A stretch of 64,000 nt of DNA, from NCBI RefSeq assembly GCF_014207375.1, contig NZ_JACHEE010000011.1:124001-188000 (forward strand), given 5' to 3'. The DNA comes from Arthrobacter sp. AZCC_0090 (GTDB lineage Bacteria; Actinomycetota; Actinomycetes; Actinomycetales; Micrococcaceae). Of this stretch, positions 9,154 through 15,505 are shown piece after piece (position 1 is the first letter of the stretch; every line of letters starts with the position of its first letter). The notes under the pieces are model-generated. The model had not been told where the DNA came from and searched no databases. It saw only the letters and a list, made by a program, of their open reading frames with translations. The position numbers and the translations under genes are program-made.

Positions 9154-9176
9154 TTCAAATCCCACCGTCACCGCCA
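9154..9176 (+). other. tRNA 3'-end copy, probable attachment-site core (att)
   Basis: The 23 nt match the last third of a tRNA gene. They comprise T-loop TTCAAAT, T-stem 3' strand CCCAC, acceptor 3' strand CGTCACC, discriminator G and encoded CCA. The upstream half of the T-stem (needed GTGGG, found AAGGT) and the rest of the cloverleaf are absent, so this is not a working tRNA gene. A 3'-end duplication is what a tyrosine-integrase element leaves at its far junction after integrating into a tRNA gene. The intact tRNA, with acceptor 5' strand GGTGACG, should lie outside this window at the other end of the island. Confidence 0.6.
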
Positions 9177-9180
9177 ATGT

Positions 9181-9335
9181 GATGAGTCGAGACATCCTTC
9201 ACGGATGAGTCGGGTCATCGGTTACACCCCGGTCTTCGGACCGGGGTGTTTTTCTTTGTCTGGCCTGGTAGTCCCGGGCAGGGTCGATGATGAGCTCCGG
9301 GATGATCTCTGCGGTGGCGTGTCCCTGATCGTGAC
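9181..9335 (-). mobile_element. IS481-type insertion sequence remnant (transposase 3' end)
   Basis: Read on the minus strand, an open frame across about 9190-9320 gives ATAEIIPELIIDPARDYQ. This resembles the C-terminal end of IS481-family transposases (pattern GEilReLtiDPtrDYQp). After it, at the outer edge, lie two near-identical 16-bp copies (9181-9196 and 9204-9219, 14 of 16 matching) of GATGAGTCGRGNCATC, which look like terminal repeats of such elements. The rest of the transposase is missing. The remnant separates the attachment-like site from the truncated transporter gene. Confidence 0.5.
9224..9253 (+). terminator. Rho-independent terminator-like hairpin
   Basis: An 11-bp perfect stem (ACACCCCGGTC with GACCGGGGTGT) closes a TTCG tetraloop and is followed by TTTT. 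It can end transcription coming from the restriction operon. It overlaps the insertion-sequence remnant. Confidence 0.75.
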
Positions 9336-9355
9336 CTCGGTGTCGTGGATGAGCA

Positions 9356-9785
9356 TCAGGTCTGTTTGCCCCCGAGGGAGAGCTGGGTCACGGTTGTTGT
9401 GGAAACTGGCGGGCGGGGCCTCAGCGTCCAGCAGAGAATGGAGAAAATCGCGGCCAGCGCCGCAGAAGCAATCCAAGCAGCGCTCCAGTCCGACACATCG
9501 TGCAGCATCAAGACCAGGAATCCGGATGCTGCGATCCCCGCCCCGACTCCGCCGAAGCCCCAACCAATGAGGTGGCTGCCGTGCTCGTGGAGGCGGGCAA
9601 ACATTGAGCTTGCGGCGATGATGAATATCAGAGCGCTGGCGACGCCCGCAACCAGCCGCAGCAACAACCAGTCCGTGACGTTGTCCGTTAGTGCCAAAAC
9701 GGCCAACGCCCATCCCGACGGCGAGGGCGGCAGCAGCTTGCCCAACGACAATCCACGGCGACGAGTTGGGGCCTTTCGTGGCCAT
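9356..9785 (-). pseudogene. YbfB/YjiJ-type MFS transporter, gutted remnant
   Basis: Two pieces of one transporter gene remain. From the ATG at 9785 the frame gives a normal start, PWIVVGQAAAALAVGMGVGRF (first transmembrane helix with the family's GxGRF motif). Sequence then continues in another frame at the family's third-to-fourth helix region (DWLLLRLVAGVASALIF, then LIGWGFGGVGAGIAASG). By comparison with the usual layout, about 65 residues are missing between them. The second half of the roughly 400-residue protein is also gone, replaced by the insertion-sequence remnant. So the gene suffered an internal out-of-frame deletion and a 3' truncation at the island boundary. It cannot encode a working transporter. 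Confidence 0.75.
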
Positions 9786-9853
9786 GTGCCGGGGATTTCA
9801 TGTCAAGGAACATGTGGAGTACACGCTTCTTTCGTCCGTGCCGGCGATGCTGG

Positions 9854-10153
9854 TCAGGCCTTAGCTGCCAGGGGATCGTTCGGGTGTGGATTCAGTGGCG
9901 TGATCTCCACAGTCATCCACACGTGCAACGGGAGCGAAGCCAGGATTTCCTTGAGATCGGCTTCCGTGTCGGCGCTCCAGAGGCCGAGAGTGCGCCACTC
10001 ACCCGGCTCTACGGGCGGCCGCCACAATCGCAGGAGGTGGCCCATCTGCGCCAGTTCGGCGGCGCGGATCGCCTCGCGATCCTTGGTAGCGTCGACCGTC
10101 GATTCCGGGGTTCCATCCGGGACGTTCGTGGTGAGGGTGGTGAGGAATTCCAT
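9854..10153 (-). CDS. Muconolactone delta-isomerase-like protein
   Basis: The 99-residue protein opens with MEFLTTLTTNVPDGT, the N-terminal strand of the muconolactone isomerase (CatC/MIase) family of small ferredoxin-fold barrels. It continues with HLLRLWRPP and a C-terminal block (LASLPLHVWMTVEITPL) typical of that family. I chose the ATG at 10153 because AGAAAG lies just upstream; the longer frame adds 30 junk residues. It is the last gene of a four-gene minus-strand group with a SnoaL-like protein, an SDR and a VOC protein. No ortho-cleavage genes are nearby, so the substrate is probably not muconolactone itself, and a role in aromatic or polyketide-like compound handling is inference. 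Confidence 0.85.
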   Translation of the reverse strand: MEFLTTLTTNVPDGTPESTVDATKDREAIRAAELAQMGHLLRLWRPPVEPGEWRTLGLWSADTEADLKEILASLPLHVWMTVEITPLNPHPNDPLAAKA

Positions 10154-10266
10154 GTGCTTTCTTTCTTGTTGTTGAAGTGGCGCTGTGGGGCTCCGCCACC
10201 GCGGTGAAATTGCGGAAAGGCTGCCGGTACTCGCTTGCCGCAAGCGCCGGCAGCGACAAGTTTCCG

Positions 10267-10647
10267 CTAGAAGATTCGTGACACGTGGTAGTGACTGATC
10301 AGATCCTTTTCGCCACTCTCTTCAGTGATCAAAGTGAGGTAAACCGGTATCTCCGTCCCGTCAGGGCGAGTGAACACCACGTGGGCGTAGGTGACCATCG
10401 TTCCGTCGCCGAGCTCCCGTACTGACAACAACTTGTATTCGGGGCTGAGCCCGACCGGCTGCTTGGTGTAATAAGGGACAACTGCCGCTCGACCGAAACC
10501 GGGCTCGGGATCGAATCCCTGAAAAAGCACGTCGTGCGTGAAAAGCAGCGCCACCAGATCGGGTTCGTGGCGACGGATCCCCTCGGCCCATGGGTCAAGG
10601 ACGTTTTCCACCCGTTTCGCGAGTGTGGCGTCAATGCGGTCGTTCAT
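10267..10647 (-). CDS. SnoaL-like / NTF2-fold protein
   Basis: The 126-residue protein has the NTF2/SnoaL cone fold pattern: an N-terminal helix (DPWAEGIRRHEPDLVALLFTHDV), the FQGFDPEPGFGRAAVVPYY segment, and three terminal strands ending ISHYHVSRIF. It resembles the SgcJ/EcaC group of small oxidoreductase or isomerase-like proteins. The ATG at 10647 is preceded by GGAAGGTAAGGAA, a strong ribosome binding site; the upstream in-frame GTG-type extension is unlikely. Its start follows the SDR stop by 4 bp, so the two are surely co-transcribed. Members of this fold act on diverse small ligands and no catalytic residues are predictive here. Confidence 0.8.
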   Translation of the reverse strand: MNDRIDATLAKRVENVLDPWAEGIRRHEPDLVALLFTHDVLFQGFDPEPGFGRAAVVPYYTKQPVGLSPEYKLLSVRELGDGTMVTYAHVVFTRPDGTEIPVYLTLITEESGEKDLISHYHVSRIF

Positions 10648-10651
10648 TTCC

Positions 10652-11362
10652 TTACCTTCCAGCACTCTGTCCACCGTCGACGTGGAGGAACTCCCCTGTC
10701 ACGAAGGGTGACTGCTCGAGATAGAGCACACCGCGCACGACGTCGTCGATCGTTCCCATCCGCTTCAAGGGGTGGAGGCCGGCGAGTCCCTCGTAGGTCG
10801 CGGGGTCGTGCATCGGGGTCTGGACGATCCCGGGAGAGACCGCGTTCGCGCGGATGCCTCGCGACGCGTATTCGATAGCGAGCGACTTGATCGCCGACGC
10901 AAGGCCGCCCTTGGTGAGGGACGCGAGGACAGATGGGACGTTTGAATCGGCTACTTCTACCAGGCTCGTCGTCACATTGACGATGTGTCCGGATCCCTGC
11001 TTCAGCATCTGCCTTACCGCGAGCTGGGAGACGTTGAAGAACCCTGCAAGGTTCGTATGCAGGACGCTCTTGAAGTCTCCCGCCGAATAGGACTCGAACG
11101 GTTTGGCGACGAAGACACCGGCGTTGTTCACAAGGGTGTCTACGCGTCCGAAATGCTCGATCGCTGAGGCCACCACCTTCTCAGCAATGGCAGGGTCGGC
11201 AATATCACCTGCCACTGAGATGATCCGCGGCTCTCTGGACGCTCCAATGGAGCGGGAGTTGGCCACCACCGAGTATCCCAGGCTTCTGAACCCAGCCACC
11301 AGGCCAGCTCCTATTCCCTGCGACGCGCCGGTTATGATCGCAACTTTGGTTGATTCAGTCAT
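10652..11362 (-). CDS. SDR-family oxidoreductase, atypical active site
   Basis: The 236-residue classical-length short-chain dehydrogenase/reductase has the Rossmann NAD(P)-binding motif TGASQGIG (residues 11-18), DI for adenine contact near 53-54, the structural NNAG (79-82), and the C-terminal SPGIVQTPMH and GEFLHVDGG segments. The usual catalytic triad is incomplete. Ser133 (in TTSL) and Lys151 are present, but the position four before the lysine is Ala147 instead of Tyr (context SVLASLTKGG). The fold is clear; chemistry by the standard proton relay is doubtful. It sits between the SnoaL-like and VOC genes in an operon divergent from a LysR regulator. Confidence 0.9.
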   Translation of the reverse strand: MTESTKVAIITGASQGIGAGLVAGFRSLGYSVVANSRSIGASREPRIISVAGDIADPAIAEKVVASAIEHFGRVDTLVNNAGVFVAKPFESYSAGDFKSVLHTNLAGFFNVSQLAVRQMLKQGSGHIVNVTTSLVEVADSNVPSVLASLTKGGLASAIKSLAIEYASRGIRANAVSPGIVQTPMHDPATYEGLAGLHPLKRMGTIDDVVRGVLYLEQSPFVTGEFLHVDGGQSAGR

Positions 11363-11419
11363 TTCACATTCCTGGCTAGACGAACGATCTATTTCCGCGA
11401 GACATCTTCTTGAGTCGAG

Positions 11420-11860
11420 TTAGATGCGGCCTGGGAGGCGGTCAGTGACTTCCTGGACGATCCACAGGTTGCCGTCGGGGTCTTCGAAGGAGCAGAAGGA
11501 CCCGTAGCTGGTGCGTTCGGGGTCCAGGCCGGGCTGCCGCGCCTCAACGGGGAACGGCGGACCGTGCCAGATGTCCGTCACCTTGATGTCACGCCCGACG
11601 AGTTCGTGGTGGGCAGATTCAATGTCGGACACGACGAGTGTGTTCACGGCCGAGCCCGGCTTGGCCGGGTTGAGACCTATGCCGAAGTCGACCGAGGTTC
11701 CCGACCCCGGCGGGGTGAACTGGACAATGCGCAACCCCTCCATCGGGGCGGCGTCCTCGTCGAGGCGCCAACCCAGTTGCTCGTAAAACGTCTTGGATCG
11801 GTCCGGGTCCGATACCGCGATGACCTGGACCTCGAGATTCATCGGGATGCTTGCACTCAT
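11420..11860 (-). CDS. VOC/glyoxalase superfamily protein
   Basis: The 146-residue single-subunit vicinal-oxygen-chelate protein has two beta-alpha-beta-beta-beta modules. The first begins LEVQVIAVSDPDRSKTFYEQLGWRL. The second begins NTLVVSDIESAHHELVGRDI and ends in the family's hallmark FEDPDGNLW, with the metal-binding-position Glu in IVQEV. The start at 11860 gives the standard N-terminus; the longer frame adds 28 charged residues without a ribosome binding site. It is the first gene of the four-gene operon, directly opposite the LysR gene. VOC proteins include glyoxalases, dioxygenases and resistance proteins, and the sequence does not decide among them. Confidence 0.88.
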   Translation of the reverse strand: MSASIPMNLEVQVIAVSDPDRSKTFYEQLGWRLDEDAAPMEGLRIVQFTPPGSGTSVDFGIGLNPAKPGSAVNTLVVSDIESAHHELVGRDIKVTDIWHGPPFPVEARQPGLDPERTSYGSFCSFEDPDGNLWIVQEVTDRLPGRI

Positions 11861-11995
11861 GGCTATTTGTCGCTTTCTGTGTTTGTTGGTTGCCGGGCGG
11901 CTGCCCTTGCTTTGAGTCAACCCGTCTGCCCGTCTGCGGTCCACGACTTGTATCCGAACACTGGTAGGCCCCGCCTCTCACCGGTCATCCCGGCG

Positions 11996-12001
11996 TACAA
12001 T
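11996..12001 (+). promoter_or_regulatory. TACAAT -10 box for a leaderless LysR transcript
   Basis: TACAAT ends 7 nt before the GTG start of the LysR gene, and no Shine-Dalgarno sequence fits between. This is the spacing expected when transcription starts at the initiation codon, a common arrangement in actinobacteria. Confidence 0.5.
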
Positions 12002-12008
12002 CAATCCC

Positions 12009-12935
12009 GTGGAACTCCGGCAGCTCACCTACTTCGTCGCTGTCGCCGAGGAGTTGCATTTCGGCCGAGCCGCAGAGCGGCTTCGCATTGCCGGGCCGTC
12101 GCTCTCCCAGCAGATCATCAACCTCGAGCGCGAGCTCGGGACTCGGCTCCTCATCCGTGATCGAAGGCACGTCGAGTTGACCCCCGCCGGCAGCGAGTTC
12201 CTGACTGATGCCCGGGAGGTCTTGGCCGCTGCCGCACGAGCATTCGATCGGGCTCGCAACGGCGACCGACAGTTGCCGCTGCGCCTGGGCTATGTCAGTT
12301 GGCTTCCCCCAGGGATCGCGACAATGCCCAACCTTCGGGTCCGTATCGACGAGTGGGTCCTGCCATCCCACACTCAGGCAGCGCGAGTGGCCGAAGGCAG
12401 CCTCGATCTCGCCATCGCGTGGATTGAGGAGGCCGACGTCGTGCGGCAGAGCCTGGCCGCCGAGCTTTTAAAGTACGAGCGACTGCAAGCGGTCATGCCA
12501 GGCACACACCAGGCGGCTCGTCACGACAGCGTGCCAGCAACCGAACTCACGATTCTCGTCGATGTTGACGAAGCGTCCTGGGACTCGTGGAACCGTTACG
12601 CGTTGGCCTTCGCGCAGGCCAGCGGGGCGTCCGTCACCCACATCGACGACGGTGGCATTACCGGACCCGCATTCTTCGAGCATGTGGCCCGTTTGAGGCG
12701 GCCAGTGCTCCAGTCGCCGAAACGTCATGCGGCGCCGATGCCGCCCACCTTGACCCGTCGGCCTGTCACGTCCCCGGTACCGCTGTGGGCTTGGGATCTG
12801 TTGCACCGCGCGGATGACACGCGGCCTATGGTCACGAGCGCGATCCGAACGCTGATCGACGGTGCGTCGGCGGCTGGGTGGCGAATACCGCCGACCGAAA
12901 CCCACTGGCCCCCAACCAGCGGAAAGCAAGCATGA
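12009..12935 (+). CDS. LysR-family transcriptional regulator
   Basis: The 308-residue protein has a textbook LysR N-terminus: MELRQLTYFVAVAEELHFGR, then the helix-turn-helix AAERLRIAGPSLSQQIINLE, GTRLLIRD and LTPAG. The effector-binding domain follows from about residue 90; it is somewhat divergent, with few recognisable landmarks. The gene is divergent from the VOC-SDR-SnoaL-isomerase operon with 148 bp between starts. By the usual rule for LysR proteins, it should control that operon and itself from the shared region. The inducer is unknown. Confidence 0.93.
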   Translation: MELRQLTYFVAVAEELHFGRAAERLRIAGPSLSQQIINLERELGTRLLIRDRRHVELTPAGSEFLTDAREVLAAAARAFDRARNGDRQLPLRLGYVSWLPPGIATMPNLRVRIDEWVLPSHTQAARVAEGSLDLAIAWIEEADVVRQSLAAELLKYERLQAVMPGTHQAARHDSVPATELTILVDVDEASWDSWNRYALAFAQASGASVTHIDDGGITGPAFFEHVARLRRPVLQSPKRHAAPMPPTLTRRPVTSPVPLWAWDLLHRADDTRPMVTSAIRTLIDGASAAGWRIPPTETHWPPTSGKQA

Positions 12936-13226
12936 TGCGAACCAAGGCTTCGTCACTTGTTGTCGGATTTGGAAGTCGGCCAGAGGCTCAGCATCGGACA
13001 CCTCACCTATCCACGGCGACACCGAACGCTAACCTGACATGGTCTGGACGAAGGTGGATTCAAGTCGTTGAGAGATCGGTGCTCGTTCCGCGCGATCACA
13101 GGAGCCTTACCCCGCAAGGGATCCGGCTTCGACACGGACTCCACAACCGGCAGTAGCTGTTGCGCCCCGCTTCGTCGGCGTGGTAATTTTCCGATGATCG
13201 TGATCCATCGGCAGGAGGTGAGTCCC
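12936..13226. other. Intergenic region before the leader ORF
   Basis: About 290 bp without a recognisable gene. It should contain the LysR 3' end signals and the promoter of the leader-patatin unit. The only notable element is the purine-rich ribosome binding site at its right end. I see no repeat or hairpin of note. Confidence 0.3.
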
Positions 13227-13286
13227 ATGTACGCAGTATCCACAATGGGTGCTCCCCTGCAGTCCACGATCGCGCGACTGAACTAG
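13227..13286 (+). CDS. 19-residue leader ORF upstream of patatin gene
   Basis: ATG at 13227 is preceded at 6 nt by AGGAGGTG (13213-13220), the strongest Shine-Dalgarno sequence in this part of the window. It opens a 19-codon frame, MYAVSTMGAPLQSTIARLN, ending in TAG 47 bp before the patatin start. The patatin gene itself has a weaker site (GAAAGGCGAC). Both starts share the local pattern GANTCCCATG. A tiny ORF with a near-ideal ribosome binding site directly before a structural gene suggests a regulatory leader peptide or a small translated peptide. I recognise no family. Confidence 0.45.
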   Translation: MYAVSTMGAPLQSTIARLN

Positions 13287-13333
13287 TCGCCACCGGGAGC
13301 GCCGACACAGGCAATTCGCGAAAGGCGACTCCC

Positions 13334-14266
13334 ATGAACACAACACCTTCTTCACCTCTGCACTCCACTCCGACGGCGCCCTCCGCGGGCGGGCGAGCGT
13401 TGGTCCTCGGTGGCGGCGGATCGACAGGCAACGCCTGGTTGATCGGCGTCGTCGCCGGCCTGTTCGAAGCCGGGCTGGACGTGACCACGGCCGACCTGAC
13501 CGTCGGGACGTCGGCCGGCTCGACGGCCGCGGCCCAGATAGCTGGCGCGACCCCGGCCGAGCTGCTTGCCGCCATCCTTGCCGCTGCCCCGCAGCAACGG
13601 ACCGGTGCGGTCGGATCCGGGCCAGCGCACAATCCTGGCAGGCCGGTGGTGGACCAGTTGGAGAGGATGAGCAGGATCATCGCCTCCGCTGAAGATGCGG
13701 CTGACATGCGCCGCAGAATGGGCGCGGCGGCCCTCGACATGGACGCGGCCTCGGACGGCTCCTGGTCGACACAGTGGCGCATTACCGTCGCCTCGCGGCT
13801 GCCCAGCCAGAGCTGGCCGGAACGAACAGTGCTCATCACTGCGGTCGATGCCCGAACAGGTGAGCCGGCCGTGTTCGACAGCAAGAGCGGAATCGACCTG
13901 GCGGACGCCATCGCCGCCAGCTGTTCCAGTGGCCTTCCCTACAGGATCGGGGACAACCGATACATCGACGGCGGCTACCGACGCAACGAGAATGCCGATC
14001 TGGCAGCCGGGTACGGGCGGGTGCTGGTGCTGTCACCCTTCAGCGGCAGAACGCTGCATCCGTTGGACTGGGGCATGCAGCTCGCGGCGCAGGTCGACGA
14101 GCTACGCGCAGGCGGCAGCAGGGTCGAGACGATCTTCCCGGACAGCAAATCCGAGCACATGTTCGGCGCCAATGCGATGGATCTGTCGATGCGTCCGGCC
14201 GCGGCCCGGGCCGGACACGAGCAAGGCATGGCCCTCGCCGAGCAGCTCGCCGAGTTCTGGCACTGA
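13334..14266 (+). CDS. Patatin-like phospholipase family protein
   Basis: The 310-residue protein is a patatin-fold acyl hydrolase with a Ser-Asp catalytic dyad. The oxyanion-hole glycines are in VLGGGGSTGNAW (residues 24-35), the nucleophile is Ser60 in the GTSAGS elbow, and the catalytic Asp is in YIDGGYR near residue 213. No signal peptide is visible; the first 20 residues are Ser/Thr/Pro-rich, so the enzyme is probably cytoplasmic or peripheral. It would hydrolyse lipid acyl esters; its specific substrate is unknown. A 19-codon leader ORF precedes it, and a 15-bp stem-loop follows between it and the convergent pheA. Confidence 0.93.
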   Translation: MNTTPSSPLHSTPTAPSAGGRALVLGGGGSTGNAWLIGVVAGLFEAGLDVTTADLTVGTSAGSTAAAQIAGATPAELLAAILAAAPQQRTGAVGSGPAHNPGRPVVDQLERMSRIIASAEDAADMRRRMGAAALDMDAASDGSWSTQWRITVASRLPSQSWPERTVLITAVDARTGEPAVFDSKSGIDLADAIAASCSSGLPYRIGDNRYIDGGYRRNENADLAAGYGRVLVLSPFSGRTLHPLDWGMQLAAQVDELRAGGSRVETIFPDSKSEHMFGANAMDLSMRPAAARAGHEQGMALAEQLAEFWH

Positions 14267-14279
14267 CACCCGCGAATCC

Positions 14280-14321
14280 ATCGGCTCGGTAGGCGTGACG
14301 ACTCATGCCTACCGAGCCGAT
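14280..14321 (+). terminator. Bidirectional hairpin terminator between patatin gene and pheA
   Basis: A perfect 15-bp stem (14280-14294 with 14307-14321, arms ATCGGCTCGGTAGGC and its complement) has a 12-nt loop and no T-tract. It lies between two convergent genes, so it can serve both, as do many tail-less hairpins in high-GC actinobacteria. Confidence 0.75.
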
Positions 14322-14342
14322 CGAGGCCGGTGTCTCTGCTGG

Positions 14343-15209
14343 CTAGGCGCTGGCTGTCTGGCGAGCGCGGTATTCGTCAGCGGCGTAGACGCCGAGGACG
14401 CGCACTTCAGTGGTGAAGAACTCCAGTTCCTCCAGCGCGCGGCGGAGGCGCGCATCCTCAGGGTGGCCTTCGACGTCGGCCATGAACATGGTGGCCGAGA
14501 ATTCGTTACCCACCATGTAGCTCTCCAGCCGGGTCATGTTGACGCCGTTGGTGGCGAAACCGCCAAGGGCCTTGTAGAGGGCCGAGGGCACGTTGCGGAC
14601 ACGGAAGACGAAACTGGTGATCGCGGGACCGGGAATGTCGGCCTTGGACGGCAGGTCCCGTTCCTGGGCCAAGACCACGAAGCGCGTGGTGTTAGTGGGA
14701 TCGTCTTCGACGCCGGAGGCCAGGACGTCCAGCCCGTACAGACGCGCGGCAAGCGGCGGAGCGAGGGACAGTTTGCGGGGGTCGTTCCAGTCGCGCACTT
14801 CCCTTGCGGAGCCAGCGGTATCGCCGGCGATGACTGGCTTGAGACCCGCTTCGCGGATGATCTTGCGGCACTGCCCGAGTGCGTGGATGTGGCTGTGCAC
14901 CTCCGTGGCGCCCTCGATGGTGCTGCCCGGGATGCCCAACAGGTCGAAGCGGATCGGCAGGAAGTACTCGCCAACGATCTGCAGCTTGGACTGAGGGAGA
15001 AGGACGTGGATGTCGGCCACGCGGCCCGCGATGGAGTTCTCGATGGGGATCATGGCCAGGTCCACGGCCCCTGTGGACACCAGTTCAAAGGCGTCCTCAA
15101 AGCTGGCGCAAGGCACGCTTTCGAGTTCGGGGAACATTTCCCTGCACGCGAGGTCCGAGTTTGCTCCCGCCTCACCTTGATACGCAATTTTCTGGGTCAT
15201 GGTGCTCAT
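14343..15209 (-). CDS. pheA: Prephenate dehydratase
   Basis: This monofunctional enzyme converts prephenate to phenylpyruvate, the committed step of phenylalanine synthesis. The 288 residues begin with KIAYQGEAGANSDLACREMFPE. They run through a periplasmic-binding-like catalytic domain (MIPIENSIAGRV, and the catalytic TTRFVVL with its Thr-Arg pair). An ACT regulatory domain follows from about residue 200 (TSFVFRVRNVPSALYKALGGFATNGVNMTRLES), which should bind phenylalanine for feedback control. The ESRP-type motif reads ESYM here. The open frame extends 63 codons upstream, but conserved sequence starts only at the ATGs 15209/15200. Neither has a strong ribosome binding site. Confidence 0.95.
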   Translation of the reverse strand: MSTMTQKIAYQGEAGANSDLACREMFPELESVPCASFEDAFELVSTGAVDLAMIPIENSIAGRVADIHVLLPQSKLQIVGEYFLPIRFDLLGIPGSTIEGATEVHSHIHALGQCRKIIREAGLKPVIAGDTAGSAREVRDWNDPRKLSLAPPLAARLYGLDVLASGVEDDPTNTTRFVVLAQERDLPSKADIPGPAITSFVFRVRNVPSALYKALGGFATNGVNMTRLESYMVGNEFSATMFMADVEGHPEDARLRRALEELEFFTTEVRVLGVYAADEYRARQTASA

Positions 15210-15361
15210 GGTTTCACGCAGGACACCAAGCAGCCCAACTGGGTCGCAGTTCAAGGCCGGAAGGCTCTCCGCAAGCGGCGCCTGGAGCCGAACGAGTAGT
15301 GATTGAGCGGTCGACGTTGACGGCGCGCTAACGGATGCGCCCATTGGGGGGAGATGCAGAA

Positions 15362-15505
15362 ATGACAGACGCGGCGACAGCCCCGAATGTGGACTCAAGG
15401 GACTGGTGGGACTATCGCCCGGTCTTCTCAGTCACCAAGTGGTTCACTACTACTCACTGGCTCAATTCTTGGAGGGCGGCCGTCCCCGCGGGTGCCGGTT
15501 CGTAG
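15362..15505 (+). pseudogene. Possible 5' remnant of an unidentified gene (47 codons)
   Basis: A 47-codon frame starts with ATG at 15362 behind GGGGGGAG (about 9 nt upstream) and reads MTDAATAPNVDSRDWWDYRP, then VFSVTKWFTTTHWLNSW. This is protein-like in composition, rich in Trp and Asp. It runs antisense into the 3' end of rhaB and stops at 15505. It looks like the N-terminus of a gene whose body is gone, but I do not recognise the family. Chance coding cannot be excluded. Confidence 0.3.

Noticed and set aside
9116..9176. Possible complete tRNA gene ending at the CCA at 9176
   Set aside because: The T-stem 5' strand does not pair and no acceptor 5' strand, D-arm or anticodon arm can be folded upstream; only the 3' third is present.
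13695..15299. 534-codon plus-strand frame across patatin 3' end and antisense to pheA
   Set aside because: Both underlying genes have clear catalytic motifs; the long frame has no domain, no ribosome binding site and crosses a terminator hairpin.
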